Shown: positions 32,448 through 45,228, numbered from the stretch's first letter. The stretch: DNA of 64,000 nt from Litsea cubeba (GCA_012931725.1 CM022946.1:74616189-74680188), one strand, 5' to 3'. A program made the numbers and translations. Notes: a model not told the origin generated them from the sequence alone.

Positions 32448-33840
32448 AGACTTACCCAACTGGGTAAGAGCAATGCCTGTACGGCCAAAACCGGTTTCCA
32501 GGTACACGCTCGCTAAACCCACCCTTTTCTTAGAATTTTCATATCAAATGTTGAAATTTCTAGAAATCTAAAACAATGCTTACTTTCATCGTTTCATTGT
32601 TCAAAAAAAAAAATATCCAAGTTTAGGAACCTTTCCCTAACTTGACCAAAATTTTCAACCCTTGAACTCAAAATTCATGGTTTGAAACAAAATCCGGATT
32701 CAGGGATTTCCACCCTAGTCCACCATGCCTTTTACCGCCAAAATGGTTTTAGGTCAAAACTTATGACCCTCGTGTCTTTAAACAAAAAAAAAATTGGTTT
32801 TTCAAAAACCGCGAGGAAGCGACGCTTAGTCGATACTCGCACAAATCGGAAGCAAGCGAACCACGTTCGACACTTCCAAAATCGCAGGGAAGCGACATTT
32901 CGTCGGTACTTGCAAAATCCAAAACTGTGGAGATGCAACATTTCAGTTGATATCCACAACCCAAATTTCAAAGGTTCGAAAAAACCTAAAAAAAAAAAAA
33001 AAAAAAACAAAAAAAAACTGTGGAGACGCAACATTTCAGTTGATATCCATAACCCAAAGGTTCGAGAAAACCACAAATTTCAAAAAATCGTGGGGAAACG
33101 ACATCAAGTCAGTACCCGCAAAAACAAAATTTTTGAAAAGCAAGGATGCGACATTCCATCGATACTTGCACCCAAATCCGCGAGGATGCGACATTCCATC
33201 GATACTCGCAACCGAATGAGCAAGGATGCGACATTCCATCGATACTTGCAAGAACATTCAGCAGGGAGGCGACTTTTAGTCGATACTTGCATTTTTTTGA
33301 AAACCAAACCGGCTATAAATGCCATCAAAACAGGCTATAAATGCCACAAACAGGCTATAAATGCCACAACCCGGCTATCAATGCCACCAAAACAAAACCG
33401 GCTATCAATGCCACAAACAAAAAAAAAAAACTTGGATTTCAAAAAAAACCCGGCTATCAATGCCACCAAAACAAAATCCGGCTATCAATGCCACCAAAAC
33501 AAAACCGGCTATCAATGCCACCAAAATTGGCTATAGATGCCACAAAAAAAAACTCGGCTATCAATGCCACAAGAAAAGCTGGCTCTCATGCCAAAATTGG
33601 CTTCCATGCCACAAACAAAAAACCTGGCTTTCATGCCAAAACAATCACTTGACAAAAGATTTTCACAAAATGACAACCTTTTGATCAAATCCCATTTAGC
33701 AATTACTTTTATCACAAAAAGATTCAAGTGAGCGTAGGGATAACAAAAAAAAAGAGAAAAAAGTACCAAAAAATTACAAGTGGTACCAAAAAAAGAAAAG
33801 AGAGAAGGATGGTTTTTGTAAAAAAAAAATATACAGGAGC
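32448..33840. repeat. 3' intergenic region of C with stem-loop and minisatellites
   Basis: The stem-loop CTTACCCA/TGGGTAAG is at 32451-32468. A ~40-60 bp minisatellite with GATGCGACATTCCATCGATA lies at about 32810-33295. A GGCTATAAATGCC / GGCTATCAATGCC array lies at about 33310-33640. A-rich sequence with GGTACCAAAA words follows to the PMD stop. The reading frames across the arrays are repeats, not genes. Confidence 0.75.
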
Positions 33841-36800
33841 TCAATCAAAAATGGTCTCCAGCCAAGAGTTCAGCTCCCCAAGCAAACTTTTAGCCTCAGC
33901 CGTCAAGGATTCCAAGGCACGCTTCTTCAGGAACCTGCCATGAGATGCTGGAGTGGGCTGTACCCCTTCTTTCACACCAGGAAGCTTACCTCGAGCAGTT
34001 TGCCATTGTTCCTCCTCATCAGACTTCCTTTTGAGAACCCATTCGGCATCTGCAACCTGGTGAATCAGAGCACTCTCCCTGTCGCGAGCCTCTATTATGG
34101 CAGTCCACTTGGCAGCGACTTGTGCCTGCAAATGCTCAAGACGTTTCCTGGCCTCATCGACCTCCCTGTCAAGGATGTTAAGGTCATGTGTCAGCCTGAT
34201 GATGGCTATCTCTTCTAAGTTCCTCTTTTGGACTGCCTGCTTCTTGCTTTCTGTAGCCTCATCCAGGTCAGACTTAGCCTTATTAGCAGGGTCCAGGAAC
34301 ATCTCCTTGAAGAACTGGTCATCAGCCAAACTCACGGTCTCAAACCACTTGTCACCCAGTGCAATGATCCTATCAACGATCGCCCTGGCACCTGTGACAT
34401 CCAGACCAGCCTCTCCAGCATCACTGAGAATCTCCTGCACATACTGGATCATGCCAAATCCGGCTTCCAAGTGCCCAGAAAAGAGAGTCTCAATCCAAGA
34501 GCTCAGAACTCGCATCACCACCTTCTTCGCAAAAAGAAGAGATGGCCCAGCTGAGGATTCGCCCAACTCCGTTGGTCGGCTACTCATATCATCATCTGTT
34601 GGAAGAGTAGCAAAAGAACTCTTTCCAGCTGAACCTGCTCCTGCTCGGGAAGGAATCTCAGCGCGAGGAATCTCCTCAATATTGTCAGAGCTGGTCCCCA
34701 GGAATCTCTACCTCTGGATTAACCTCTGGCATCTCTTGCTCTGGAAGCGACGGACCCTCCTCTGCCACTTCAAAACCTGCAAAAGAAACACAAAAAGGTA
34801 TGAATATGACCCTGTTTGAAAATCAATATCAGGGTTATAATTACAAAATACCTTCTTCGACGACTGGCGGAACACTTTCTTCCTCCATGAACTCATCGGA
34901 AGCATCATCAACATTTGCGTCCATCGATGGTTCAAAGTCATCAGAACCCTGTGGCAAGTCAGCTGACAAAAAAAATGTGTTAGCAAACCGAGTCACAAAC
35001 AAAAAAAAAAAAAAAGGGAGCAAAAGAAGTCGTACCAATTGGAGATTCTGGATTTACTCCAGAGTCCCTCGGTTCTTCTTCAGGTGCCTCAACAGGATCC
35101 ATCACCACGTCATCGGTTGGGACCTCAGGCATCACCAAGTCTTCCTCTGCTAAAAAAAGAGAAGAAAAGCAGAAAACAAGAAGCAAATCATAACATGGGA
35201 AAAATCCCATGAAAAGAAATGGAAAGAGAAAAAGGAAGAATCATACCTTCACCGACGGTCTCTTCTTCTCGGCTTCTCTTCTCTGGAGGCTCGTCAGCAT
35301 CCACTAGCACATCCTCATTGATAGTAAGAGGAACTTCCAAGATAGGAGAGTCCTCATGCTGCCCCTTGCTGCGATGATGACTCCTCCTCCTCTTACCTCT
35401 GCGGGCTCGCTTCTTAGAGGAACCTGCCCCGCTGTCAGAGTCAGGTTTCCCACTTGACTCATCACTGGATGGTCTGCTCTTGCCAGTAGACTCCACGGAA
35501 GCTTGCCTGTATGCCGATTGCATCCAAGCACCAAGTTCGGCTTCCTCCTGTTCTAGCTGCTCCAAAGCCTCATCAGGTATTTCTCGAACAGCTTCAGAAC
35601 CAATGACGCCCTGGTCACCGAGAAAGCCTATCTTGTGCTTCTCTCCAGAAAGGAAAGCCCAAACTTCCTCTCGCCGGACGCCATCCGACTTTCCAAGGCC
35701 CTTTCCAGATGCCAGCTTCACATCAAGCTCCTTCTTGGAAAGCCCCCGATATGCCGAAAAGCTCTCCGCGAACCACTTCGCAAAGCCGGCAGCCGGGAAG
35801 TCAGCAACACAGGATAAGAAATCATGGCTGTAGTGTCTTCAGCACTATAAAAAGCCCATGCATTTCTCCCATCCTGTAAGCCTCCAAAGCGCTTCACCAT
35901 ACTTGAAGGCGCTCCAACAACGCCTTGAGAAAAGCCCAGCTGCAAAGCAAAGCGAGAAGGTACATACGGCTGGATGTCGACGAAAAGATGTCTATGGTAC
36001 ACCATCGTGCCGACACGTATGCTGAAAAGCCACTCTCTCTCTGCATTTGTCAAGGAATAATGCCTTCCCGACCCCACCCTGGTAGAGTCTCGGGAGGCAC
36101 CAAAATCAAAAGCCTTCTTCCGCAACTCCGGAGAAAGCTTCACTGAAGACTGCCCCATCTCGACGTCCCTGAACCGTCGGATCCTCATGCGGGCAAACAA
36201 AAGTGATTCGGACACGGCTTTGCCCTTAGCCAGTCGAATCATCAGAGGATCATCATCCTGTGCAGCACCCAGCCGATGGAAGCTAGGACAGTGGTATACA
36301 TACCACGAATAAAAGATATGGGCTGAAAATACCCTATTCATGGGAAGCCCAAGCCGAACCAAAAAAGCAGCAGCCTGCAGTTCGGTACACAAGTAGGAGT
36401 AAAGAGCTGGCACCAAAGCAAGCTGCTCTCCAAATGCCATCTGACAAGCCGGAAAAATACAATGCGGCCTGATGTGCGTTCCATCTCCTCCAGCAAAAAC
36501 AGCCTCACCAAGCCAATAAGTGAGGTAAACAGCGAGATCTCTCCTCAGTGCAATGCCAGGACATATGGCGTTTGTACTTGCACAGAAATCTCTCAACTCT
36601 TCTTGCATGGCCAAGATCTTCCTTGAACTTGGATCCTGAGCTCCGGCTTCCTGGGTCATGCTATCAGAAGACTCCCTACTATAAAAAAAGTTGGGGAATG
36701 AAGAGCTAAAACTCTTCCAGCTGCTGGATCTAACTTTCAAACCCTCCTTCTCCTTCAAAAAATCATAGAAGGCGACGAGCTGAAAGTATAGAAGCCTGAA

Positions 36801-38524
36801 CTCCTCAGACTGCCCCTCGAGGACGCTGTCAATCGGCATAAACTCCTCATAGAGCTTGCCGAGGATGGGCAATCCGGTAATAGCGCTCAGCTCCTTCAAA
36901 GAAAAACCAATCTCACCATTCGTCACAACGAAGGTATTGGTTTGTGGGAGGAATGACTCCAGCATAGCCATGAAGGCCTCGTCGGAAAAGATCACGGTCT
37001 CCCTAAAGGCGCGGACCGCATCAAAAATCCCGGCTTCCTTCAAAACGGCGCCACCAATCAGCAGGACGCGATCAGTCCACGACTTCCACTCAGAGTCAGC
37101 ATTGAAGCGGCCACGAAGTCAGAAAGGCTTGATCCAATTGCTGCCGTCACCACTGAAAATACCAAGGCCCACCGGTCTCAAATCGACCGACGGATAATCA
37201 GAGCCCTGGTAGCCGCTGGAGGGCATCAACAGGTCCATGTCAACAGGCGACCTCTCCGTATATCCAGGAGAACCGCCAACAAAAACCCCGGTCTTGATTA
37301 CATTTGTCCTTCTCACCCAACTTGGAGGATCTTCCCTCTTAGGGCACGTGGGGGCAAGGCTCAGAATCGAGACGGTGCGATCAAACGTCGACCGGGGTAG
37401 CAACAGTCTTCTTCTCACCATCTGCTGTGAAGGAAAACTGAAAACATCTCCTCTGGTATGTCATGTCATCAGGGACTGCATCACCAAAGAAGAAGGTAGG
37501 CTTGGGCAAAACGCTCTGATCTTCCATCACCCATGGACGACTGCTTACCATGATCTTATAGAATTCCTCTCCCTTGAGAGTGATCAGTCGCTGCCTCATC
37601 TCATCTCTGTTGAGGGAGTCGCACTCTTCCAAATTTCTCTCAACATACTGGACCTTCTCAAAAGCCTGCTGAACGGCCGGATTAGAAGATCTAGAAGATC
37701 GACGAGGTACGCTTGTAGCAGGCTCTTTACCCTTGTTCGCTCTGGAGGAACCACCTGAAAAGGATGGAAAAGAAAAAGATCAAACATCAAAATGACAGAA
37801 TCTCGCTAAAAAAATCTGGCGAAATTTTGACATGATGACGGGGCAATTCCGAAGAAAAGGAACTATCCCGAAAGAAATAAGAAAGCTTGAAGATGGGCTC
37901 AACATCGCTGCGAGCTCCGAAACTCCAAACTTTCGAAACCTCAAAGTCTCCGCAAAATCAGGAAGGGCTCAACATTACTGCGAGCTCCAAATTCCCAAAT
38001 TTGCGAAAACTTTCAGGTATGCTATCACATCATGCTACAAATTTAATTTACAAATTGAATGCATGCATGAACATCTTGGTTTGCGAAAAAAAATGCATTA
38101 TCATGATGAGCAAAAAGAAAAAAAAAGAAAAGAAACTTTCTCAAAAAAAAAAGGGGAAGTAAAAAAAAAAAAAAGAAACTTTCTCTAAAAAAAAGAGGGG
38201 AAAGAAAACAAAAAAAGAAAGAAAAGAAACTCTCTCAAAAAAAAAGGGGGAGGGAAAGAAAAAAAAAGAAGAAAAAAAAAATGAGGGCTGGCCCACAGGC
38301 CACGTGGCCGTACGGCCAGATCCGTACGGATCTGTCCGTACGGCCCACACAAAAAAAAAAACATGAAAAAAAAAAAGAAAAAAAAGCAAAAAAAACCCGT
38401 GTGGAAAAAAAAAGGCAAACACGTGGAAAAGAAAAAAAAAAGAGAAGAAAAGAAAAAAGAAAGAACTTTATTTTTCCTACAATGGAGTTTTCTTGAAAAA
38501 AAGGGAGAACTTACTTGAAGCCAT
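33841..38524 (-). pseudogene. PMD gene of element C, antisense to gag-pol, five exons, lightly damaged
   Basis: Exons in transcript order are 38524-38515, 37754-35247, 35149-35036, 34962-34852 and 34776-33841, about 1,225 codons. All four introns are phase 1 with GT..AG ends. The PMD core is open for 441 codons (37043-35718) and includes ITGLPILG and the RHYSLTNAEREW segment. Exon 5 ends in a coiled coil and ...WLETIFD. Lesions are an extra C near 37390, TGA near 37118, a base loss near 35790 and an extra C near 34697. This is the least damaged PMD copy. A role in countering host silencing is conceivable but not shown by the sequence. Confidence 0.87.
37755..38514 (-). other. Intron 1 of the C PMD gene
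   Basis: The donor is CAA|GTAAGT at 38514-38509 and the acceptor is TTTCAG|GT at 37755-37757. It is T-rich on the coding strand and carries the CCGTACGG / GGCCACGTGGCC island at about 38293-38345. Confidence 0.8.
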
Positions 38525-39692
38525 TGATGGAGAAGAAGAAGAAAAGTCTTGAAGATCTTGAAGAAGAAGAACTCTTGGTCTTGAAGCCCTCTTGAGATTA
38601 TTGCAAAAGAAAGTAATAAGAGCAAGAGATCCAACCTACTCCTTGCTTTTATAGAGGAGAGCAAACCAAAGAAGGAAAGAAGAAAGAGGTAAGTGTTACT
38701 AATTAGTAACCTTACCAAAAGAAAGAGATTAGAAAGATTCTTTCCCAAAAGAAAGATATCTTGAAGGATTTTCTCCCAAAAATCAATCTATGACGGATTC
38801 TTTCCCAAAAGAAAGATATCTTGAGATATTCTATCCCAAAATAAAGGGATCCTGAGAGATTCTCTCCAAGTAAAGATATTCTTAGATATTCTCTATCCAA
38901 ATGAGATATTTTTGGATATTCTTTACAAAAATGACACCATATGAGATCTAAGCCATTTCAAAAGCTTAAGGTCCCATGGGTTAGCCCATATGAGCCAGGT
39001 TTGACCACCTAGGCACACAAAAAAAAAAAAAAAAAAAAGAAAATTTTTTGGGCTTTTAGTCAAAGAGAAATCCCTCTTACCAAGAGCATACAAAAATGGT
39101 TCCATGCCTCTTTTGAGTTGATTGGACCATACAAAAGAAAATTCCAAGCCCCATGAGCTTCCAAAAATCAAACCATCCAGCCTCATCTACCAAATTGAGC
39201 CAAAATCTTGAAATTGACATTCCACAAAAAAATCAAACCAAATCCTGGACCCCTAACTTGCCACATACAGCCTGTTAGGTCACAAGACCAAAACCAAAAA
39301 CCAAAACCTGATCCCCTAACTTGCCACATACAGCCTGTTAGGTCACAAGATCAAAACCAAAATTGATCCCCCAACATTCCACATACAGCTTGTTGGGTCA
39401 CACGATCAAAACCAAACCCGACCCCCTAACCTGCCACATATAGCCTGTTAGGTCACAAGGTCAAAACCCAAATCCACATCCCTGATGTCATCTTCAAAAC
39501 TTTGCCTCGAGATGGTACGTGATCCCTTTCACTGCCATAAAATTCCCCTGGAAGCTCAAAAGGCTACAAATACCAAAAAGAAAGACTGCTCAAAGACTCT
39601 TGGTCAAGTCACAGGCTCTCCTTCAAAAATCTCTTCGAGGCACATCGACTACAAAAGTTAAGCAGCTCGCCGCTGTACCTCGAGGGGGCATT
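38525..39692 (-). promoter_or_regulatory. Promoter region of the C PMD gene, repeats and polypurine tract
   Basis: On the minus strand the TATA box TATAAAAG is at 38653-38646, 122 bp before the ATG. Upstream lie ~32-bp AGATATTCTC repeats (about 38720-38930), with AAAATATCT at 38912-38904, and four ~60-bp units with CTAACTTGCCACATACAGCC (about 39240-39465). The polypurine tract CGAGGGGGCATT at 39681-39692, read on the plus strand, serves element C itself. Confidence 0.7.
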
Positions 39693-42014
39693 TGTTGACA
39701 CCAAAAATGTCACTTTGCCTTTTCAAGATCCAAAGAGCTACATGAAGTCACAACCTGCCATAAATAGGCAATGCTGCTTCCAAAAATCAAATCTTGTCAG
39801 AATCAAACAAAAACTGCAAGATTCTTCCAGACAGCCAAAAGAGGAGTACACAAGAAGTTTCGGGCCATTTCAAAATCATTTGGCCTAACTTCGCTCCTCC
39901 GACAGCCGAAAAGGAGCTCTCGGCGGCAAAAGCTCTCCGGGACCGTGGTTCCCAAGACAGAGCCTATGGATCATCTTAAAATGACTCCAATAGGTTCCCT
40001 GTCAAATTTCAAGTCAATCGGACATCGGTTGACCGCACATCAAACCGCGACATCTTCATCGCGACAAAAAGCAAGTCTACAGGTGATAGGACCCCAAACG
40101 GCTTGAAAACTCAAACAAAAGCCTATGGTTGGTCTTATTTATTGCTCAGGAGGCTTCACACCAAATTTCAGGTCATTCCGACATCGTTTGACCCAGTTTC
40201 AGCTTCTGACGGAAAATCGGCAGCTCTGCGCGACAAAGTCTTCGGCTTTCTCAGGAAATTGGAAACTTTGCAAAATAAAATGCAAGGATTCTCATCAGGT
40301 TTCCTACAAAGAAATCAGGCCAATAAATGGTCAAAATGTCAAGGAAAAGAACAGAAGAAAAAAGAATCAAAAAATAGCAAAAACGGACGCAAAACGGGAC
40401 ACGAAAGGGGGAAAACCCCCCCAGGGTCGCAGACCCCTGCGACCCTGGGCCAGGGTCGCCGGCGACCTTGGAACCCGGGGTCGCCGGGAAAGCCCCGGAA
40501 ACCCCGGTTTTCGTCGTTTTTTCGCGATTCGAAGAGCCCAGCCTCTGGTACTTTCCAAAATTCATGCTTTTGAGACACCAAGTCCTCTGACATCCGTCCA
40601 AAACACGGGTCAATCATCAAAAGTATCGAAAATAATATTGATCGCCACCCGGTCAACCAAAAAAAAGTGTGCTTTCTACCCGACCGATCGAAAAATCGAC
40701 AGGACAGATGGCACCGACCCGCTGTTGGCAACAAACACCTGAAATTATATGGTCATCTGATGTCGATCTACATGAAGATCCATCGATGATCATCGACAGA
40801 AGAATTCCAAAAGACGTGGCACGGCCCGCGACTCTTCAGCTGCTCGGCGACCACTTAATGCGATTAATTGACTAACTTTATTACAGTCATTAATCCATTT
40901 CTTTGGACGGCCCAATCAGAAGCAAGCATTCGGGAGTTACAAGTCAAGAGATTCATGGCATTTAACCCATGAAACTCCTCCCATCATGGCGATTAAAGGC
41001 GATTAAATGCCCTCAATCTCCTCCGGCCAATCAGAAGCCAAGAAAAAGGAGTTACAAAATAAACAATTCAATTTTGTAACTCCTCCCATTATGCGGCTTA
41101 ATGACAATAAAAGCCCATAAACCCACCTAAAAGGCTACCTAAAGGCCTATAAATAGGAGGGCTCTCCAAGAAGAGAGATCATCATCGACAGCAGACAGAA
41201 AAATCAGAAAAATCAGAAATCCAGAGAAAGGAAAAAGAGAGAAAACTCTGCGGAAGTTCTACACCGGCCACCACAACAAGGTGACAAAAGTCCCTTGGGG
41301 GGTACCCCCCCCCCCCCAAGGTCCTTGCCTTCTCCTCCTGCCTCCAATGGCTTAGATGTGGCTTTTCAGCCCGTCTACTCGGCTTTTTATTGGATATAGG
41401 ACCTCCTTTTGGTCTTTGTCTTCTAAAAACCCGAGATTATAGCCAAGCCAAGCGAATCAATAGCATCCTCTGTTCTCATCTGCATGGATGATGGCGAAGC
41501 CCACATATGGCTTGCGACCGTCAATCTAAACGGGTCCCCCACAATCTCCTGAGAAGTTAGATCCTCCTTTTCTTGCTTTTCATTGTAGTTTGTATTTTTT
41601 TAAAAGAGACAAAAATCACAATTCTTGTCTTTCATTGTTGATAAGGATTGTAAATCGGCTATAAACGCCAAAATCGGCTATAAACGCCAAAAATCGGCTA
41701 TAAACGCCAAAATAGGCTATAAATGCCAAAAAAAAATCGCCTTTCACGGCAAACCAAGAAAAATGTCTCTTTTCTTAAATATATGTGCAATGGAAAACTT
41801 GAAAGAAGTTGATTTCCTTTTTACTTGCGAAGGTTGATCTCCGGATCACCACTTGCAATTCCAAGTAAAAATAGAAAATCTGGCACACCCACAAAAAAGA
41901 AATGTTGATGCACGCCCCCCTCGCCCCCTGGTTACGAAAGGGTCGGAACCAAACGGACTCCCACGTCCGCCGACCTCGGTAGGAACCCGGGCATCCCGGG
42001 AGCGCGGTCCATTA
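39693..42014 (+). repeat. 3' LTR of element C
   Basis: This 2322-bp LTR is nearly identical to 23512-25834; I count about twenty differences by eye, including the terminal CCATCA to CCATTA. The TATA box is at 41148-41155 and the U5 array at 41651-41735. Confidence 0.97.
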
Positions 42015-42019
42015 GGCTC
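42015..42019. other. Right target-site duplication of element C (GGCTC)
   Basis: This is the second copy of GGCTC; pol of B resumes in frame at 42020. Confidence 0.95.
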
Positions 42020-43053
42020 CTCAACAATCGCCGGAAGAAAACAAATCATTTGGTAAATCCGAAGAGAGCATTCAAACTCCCTTCATCATCTCCCTCAAAC
42101 CTACAAAGCCTTTGGTCATCACAACTAAAGTGAAGAAGGCAAAGCAAAAGTCTGGGGGCAAATTTGTTGTCTCTTTCGTGTCTATCATGCAAGATACGGA
42201 TTCGAATTCAGAGCCAGAAGACGACACATCGTCAAGCCAAGCTGACACTCAGCAAGTTCAGCCTGCTCTTACTCTAATGGAGACAACTTCTGACATAGAA
42301 GATCCTACGTCAGTTTCCTTCGTTGTTCCAGCAACTTCAACAAAGGAAAAGACGATCTTCTTCCATAGATCGGATGCTTCTTCATCAAACTCTATGCTTG
42401 AACCTTTCCAAAATGAAGGTATGCCTCAACTATCCTTATATAGTTCTGTGGCACAATCTATTATGAAGAAAATGAGCTATGACGCTCAAACCCCAGTCGG
42501 TTTAGGAGAAGGACGCGGTATTCTCACACCATTGGGGCCCGTCCTGACCAAAAGCCAGCTGGAAGATTGGAGACTCTACGGCTATGTAGAAAAGTCTTCA
42601 CACGGGTTAGGGTATGATCCCGACACTCCCCTAAGACAGTTGACACAAAGGCTTAAAAGTCAATATACTGACCAAGCCTCAACATCTCAAGTCCATGAAG
42701 ACATCGATCTCCCTGGATATCTCTTCGATGAGTCACCTGACAAAGATCTAGGAAGCTCATCCAATTGGCACGATTTATCTGAGAATGAAGAGGAGTTGTC
42801 CGATGGCACAGACGTATGGTCTTCTGACCCAGAAGAACCCTCATCTCCAAACGAAGTAGCCTACTTCGACCCGGTTTCAACAGGCGATTGGGATCATCTC
42901 ATAGCAAGCCTTGGGAAAATTACCGATCAAGAAGACCCGTGGAAAGGAAGAAAACCTTGGTCTGGAAATGCCCTTGAAACCCATGAAGGTTTCGTTGAGA
43001 TGCAAGCCTCCGAAAATATTGTGGAGGAACTACCTTCAAACCTTCCAACATAA
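42020..43053 (+). pseudogene. pol: Protease-RT linker with G-patch-like motif, element B
   Basis: This is an acidic, Ser-rich linker with the MKKMSYDAQ, GLGEGRGIL and SSHGLGYDP motifs at about 42460-42625. The first motif has Ser where A has Gly. The frame is continuous with the protease before the C insertion and ends at TAA 43051-43053, where A has GAA. Confidence 0.75.
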
Positions 43054-44120
43054 GATCATGTTCAAAAGATAGACTTGGGAACACCAGATAACCCACGTCC
43101 TGTATTCATAAGCAAGAATATTAAGGATGATGAGTTACCCGAGTATATCGCCTTTCTTCGTGAGTTCGTTGATTGCTTTGCATGGTCTTACGCTGAAATG
43201 CCTGGCTTAGACCCCAAAATAGCGGTTCACAAACTCAATCTTCAACAAGACATCAAGCCTATCAAGCAAGGCCAAAGAAGATTCCGTCCAAATGTGATGG
43301 ATAAAATTGAACAAGAATTTCAAAAACTCAAAAGCGTTGGCTTCATCCGTGAGGAACAACGTCCTAAATGGTTGGCCAACATTGTCCCTGTGACAAAGAA
43401 AAACGGGCAGATCAGGGTCGGTATTGACTATAGAGACCTGAATGGCGCATGCCCAAAAGATGAATTTCCGCTCCCCATACCAGAGGTAATGATTGATAAT
43501 ACCTGTGGATTCGAGTGAATGACATTCATGGATGGTTTCTCTGGCTACAATTAGATAAAGATGCATCCTGAAGATGAAAAACATACATCTTTTCGGACCC
43601 CATTTGGCGTGTATTGTTACACTGTCATGCCATTTGGTCTGAAAAACGCTGGTGCCACATATCAGAGGGCTATGATGAAAATATTCCAAGATATGCAGCA
43701 CAAGACGGTTGAATGTTACGTTGATGACCTCGCCGTCAAAAGCAAAAGAAAAGAAGATCATCTCAAAGACCTTCGAGAAGTCTTCCTCCGGCTTCACAAA
43801 CACAAACTGCGAATGAATCCTTTGAAATGCTTCTTCGGCGTCTCGTCGGGTAAATTCCTCGGATTCTTAGTTCGGAAAGTTGGAATAGAGCTTGACCCCA
43901 TAAAAGTCAAAGCCATTCTAGAAATGCCCTCTCCAAGAACCTTGAGAGAACTCAAAGGGCTTTAAGGGAGATTGGCCTACATCAGACGGTTCATCTCCAA
44001 TCTTTCGGAGAAATGCCGTCCATTCTCCCAGTTGATGAAAAAAGGTGTAAACTTTGTCTGGGATGCTGACTGTGAAGCTGCTTTCCAAGACATCAAGTCA
44101 TACCTGACAAAACCTCCAGT
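43054..44120 (+). pseudogene. pol: Reverse transcriptase of element B
   Basis: RT blocks in order are FIREEQRPKWLANIVPV, GIDYRDLN, a substrate-binding block, the catalytic YVDD at 43717-43728 and the LKCFFGV block. TGA at 43516 (CGA in A), TAG at 43552 (CAG in A) and TAA at 43963 (CAA in A) interrupt it. There is no frameshift, so all blocks stay in one frame. Confidence 0.94.
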
Positions 44121-44560
44121 GTTAGCTGCTCCTACCACTGGAAAACCATTCATCTTGTACACAAGAGCCCTTGATCACTCTTTGGGAGCGCTGCTTGCGC
44201 AAGAAAATGATCAAAGAAAAGAAGCTGCTCTATATTACCTGAGTCGCATGCCAGTAGGTGCAAAGCATCGCTACTCTCCAGTCGAAAAAGAATGTCTTGC
44301 AGTGTTGTTCGCTGTACAAAAGTTGCGTCACTACTTGCTTTCCAACACAGTCAACCTGGTCTCGAGGGTCAACCCCTTGAAGGTCCTCATCACAAAGGCA
44401 GGTTCTCTCAACGCTCGACTGGCAAAATGGTCCATCCTTCTGTCACAATTTGATATTAGGTATGTACCACAAAAGGCAATCAAAGGGCAAGCTCTAGCGG
44501 ACTTCCTCGCAGAACATCCATTGCCTAAAGATTCTCCGCTCAGAGATGATCTCCCAGACG
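44121..44560 (+). pseudogene. pol: First RNase H of element B, degenerate
   Basis: This is the normal Ty3/gypsy RNase H position. The usual Asp of the first block is lost: the sequence reads LYTRALDHSLGALL. The third acidic block reads VNPLKVLITKAG instead of a TDH-type motif. The Glu of EKECLAV and the Asp of QALADFLAEHP remain. The domain has probably become a tether, with catalysis taken over by the next domain. Confidence 0.75.
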
Positions 44561-45228
44561 AACCAGTCTACAATGTGGAGACTTTCTCACAAAGTGCCTC
44601 CTGGGACACGTACTTTGACGGTGCAACCAGGACAAATGAAAAAACACAGCTGATCTCGGGTGTTGGCATCCTCTTTGTTAGCCCCAACAAATACATGATT
44701 CCACACGCTTTATCGCTACTGGAACCATGCACAAACAACGCAGCTGAATATCAAGCTCTGATCCAAGGATTGGAACTCGCCATCGAATCCGGTATCACCA
44801 TGCTGGAAGTCTTTGGAGACTCTCAACTGATCGTCAACCAGATGAATCAGAAATTTGAAGTCAGGAAGCCAGATTTGCTGCCTTACTACAACAAAGCACA
44901 ATCGCTTCTGCAAAAGTTTGACATCTGTCACATCACCCACATTCGTAGAGGTGAAAACATACGTGCGGATGCCCTAGCTGGACTTGCCTCATCTATGGCA
45001 ATCCAGGAAGGGGAAAACATGCAAATCACAGTGTGCGAAAGAAGAATCCTTCCTCCTCTTAACACACACCAAGCAGTTTCTGAATGCCTCCAAGTGGTTG
45101 GAACCCCAAGCTTTCAAACTTCCATCCTTCAAACTTCAATCGGCGACTGGAGGGATCCGTTCATTGATTACATTATGTTCGGAATCCTACCTGAAGATCC
45201 AAAAGAGCGGGTAAGCATCCAAAGGTGA
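44561..45228 (+). pseudogene. pol: Second (archaeal-type) RNase H of element B
   Basis: The acidic set is complete: YFDGAT, NNAAEYQAL, GDSQLIV and ADALAG, at about 44608-44990. This domain removes RNA from the hybrid during cDNA synthesis and marks the Tat group. The frame is open until TGA 45226-45228 (CGA in C). Confidence 0.92.

Larger units (their letters stand above)
23512..42014 (+). mobile_element. Element C: youngest copy, internally deleted, inserted in pol of B
   Basis: Element C starts with TGTTGACACC at 23512 and ends at 42014 (last bases CCATTA, where the other LTRs have CCATCA). It is flanked by the 5-bp duplication GGCTC. Its LTRs, 23512-25834 and 39693-42014, are 2323 and 2322 bp and show only about twenty differences by eye. 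It keeps Gag, the second RNase H, integrase and the opposite-strand PMD gene. It lacks about 4.1 kb that in B covers the end of gag, protease, RT and most of the first RNase H. It could therefore not have supplied its own RT if the deletion preceded insertion. Its LTRs form a shorter subtype lacking two U3 repeat units. Confidence 0.97.

Noticed and set aside
33310..33640. CRISPR-like look of regularly spaced short repeats
   Set aside because: The spacers are simple A-rich sequence, the units vary, and the setting is a plant retrotransposon; it is a minisatellite.
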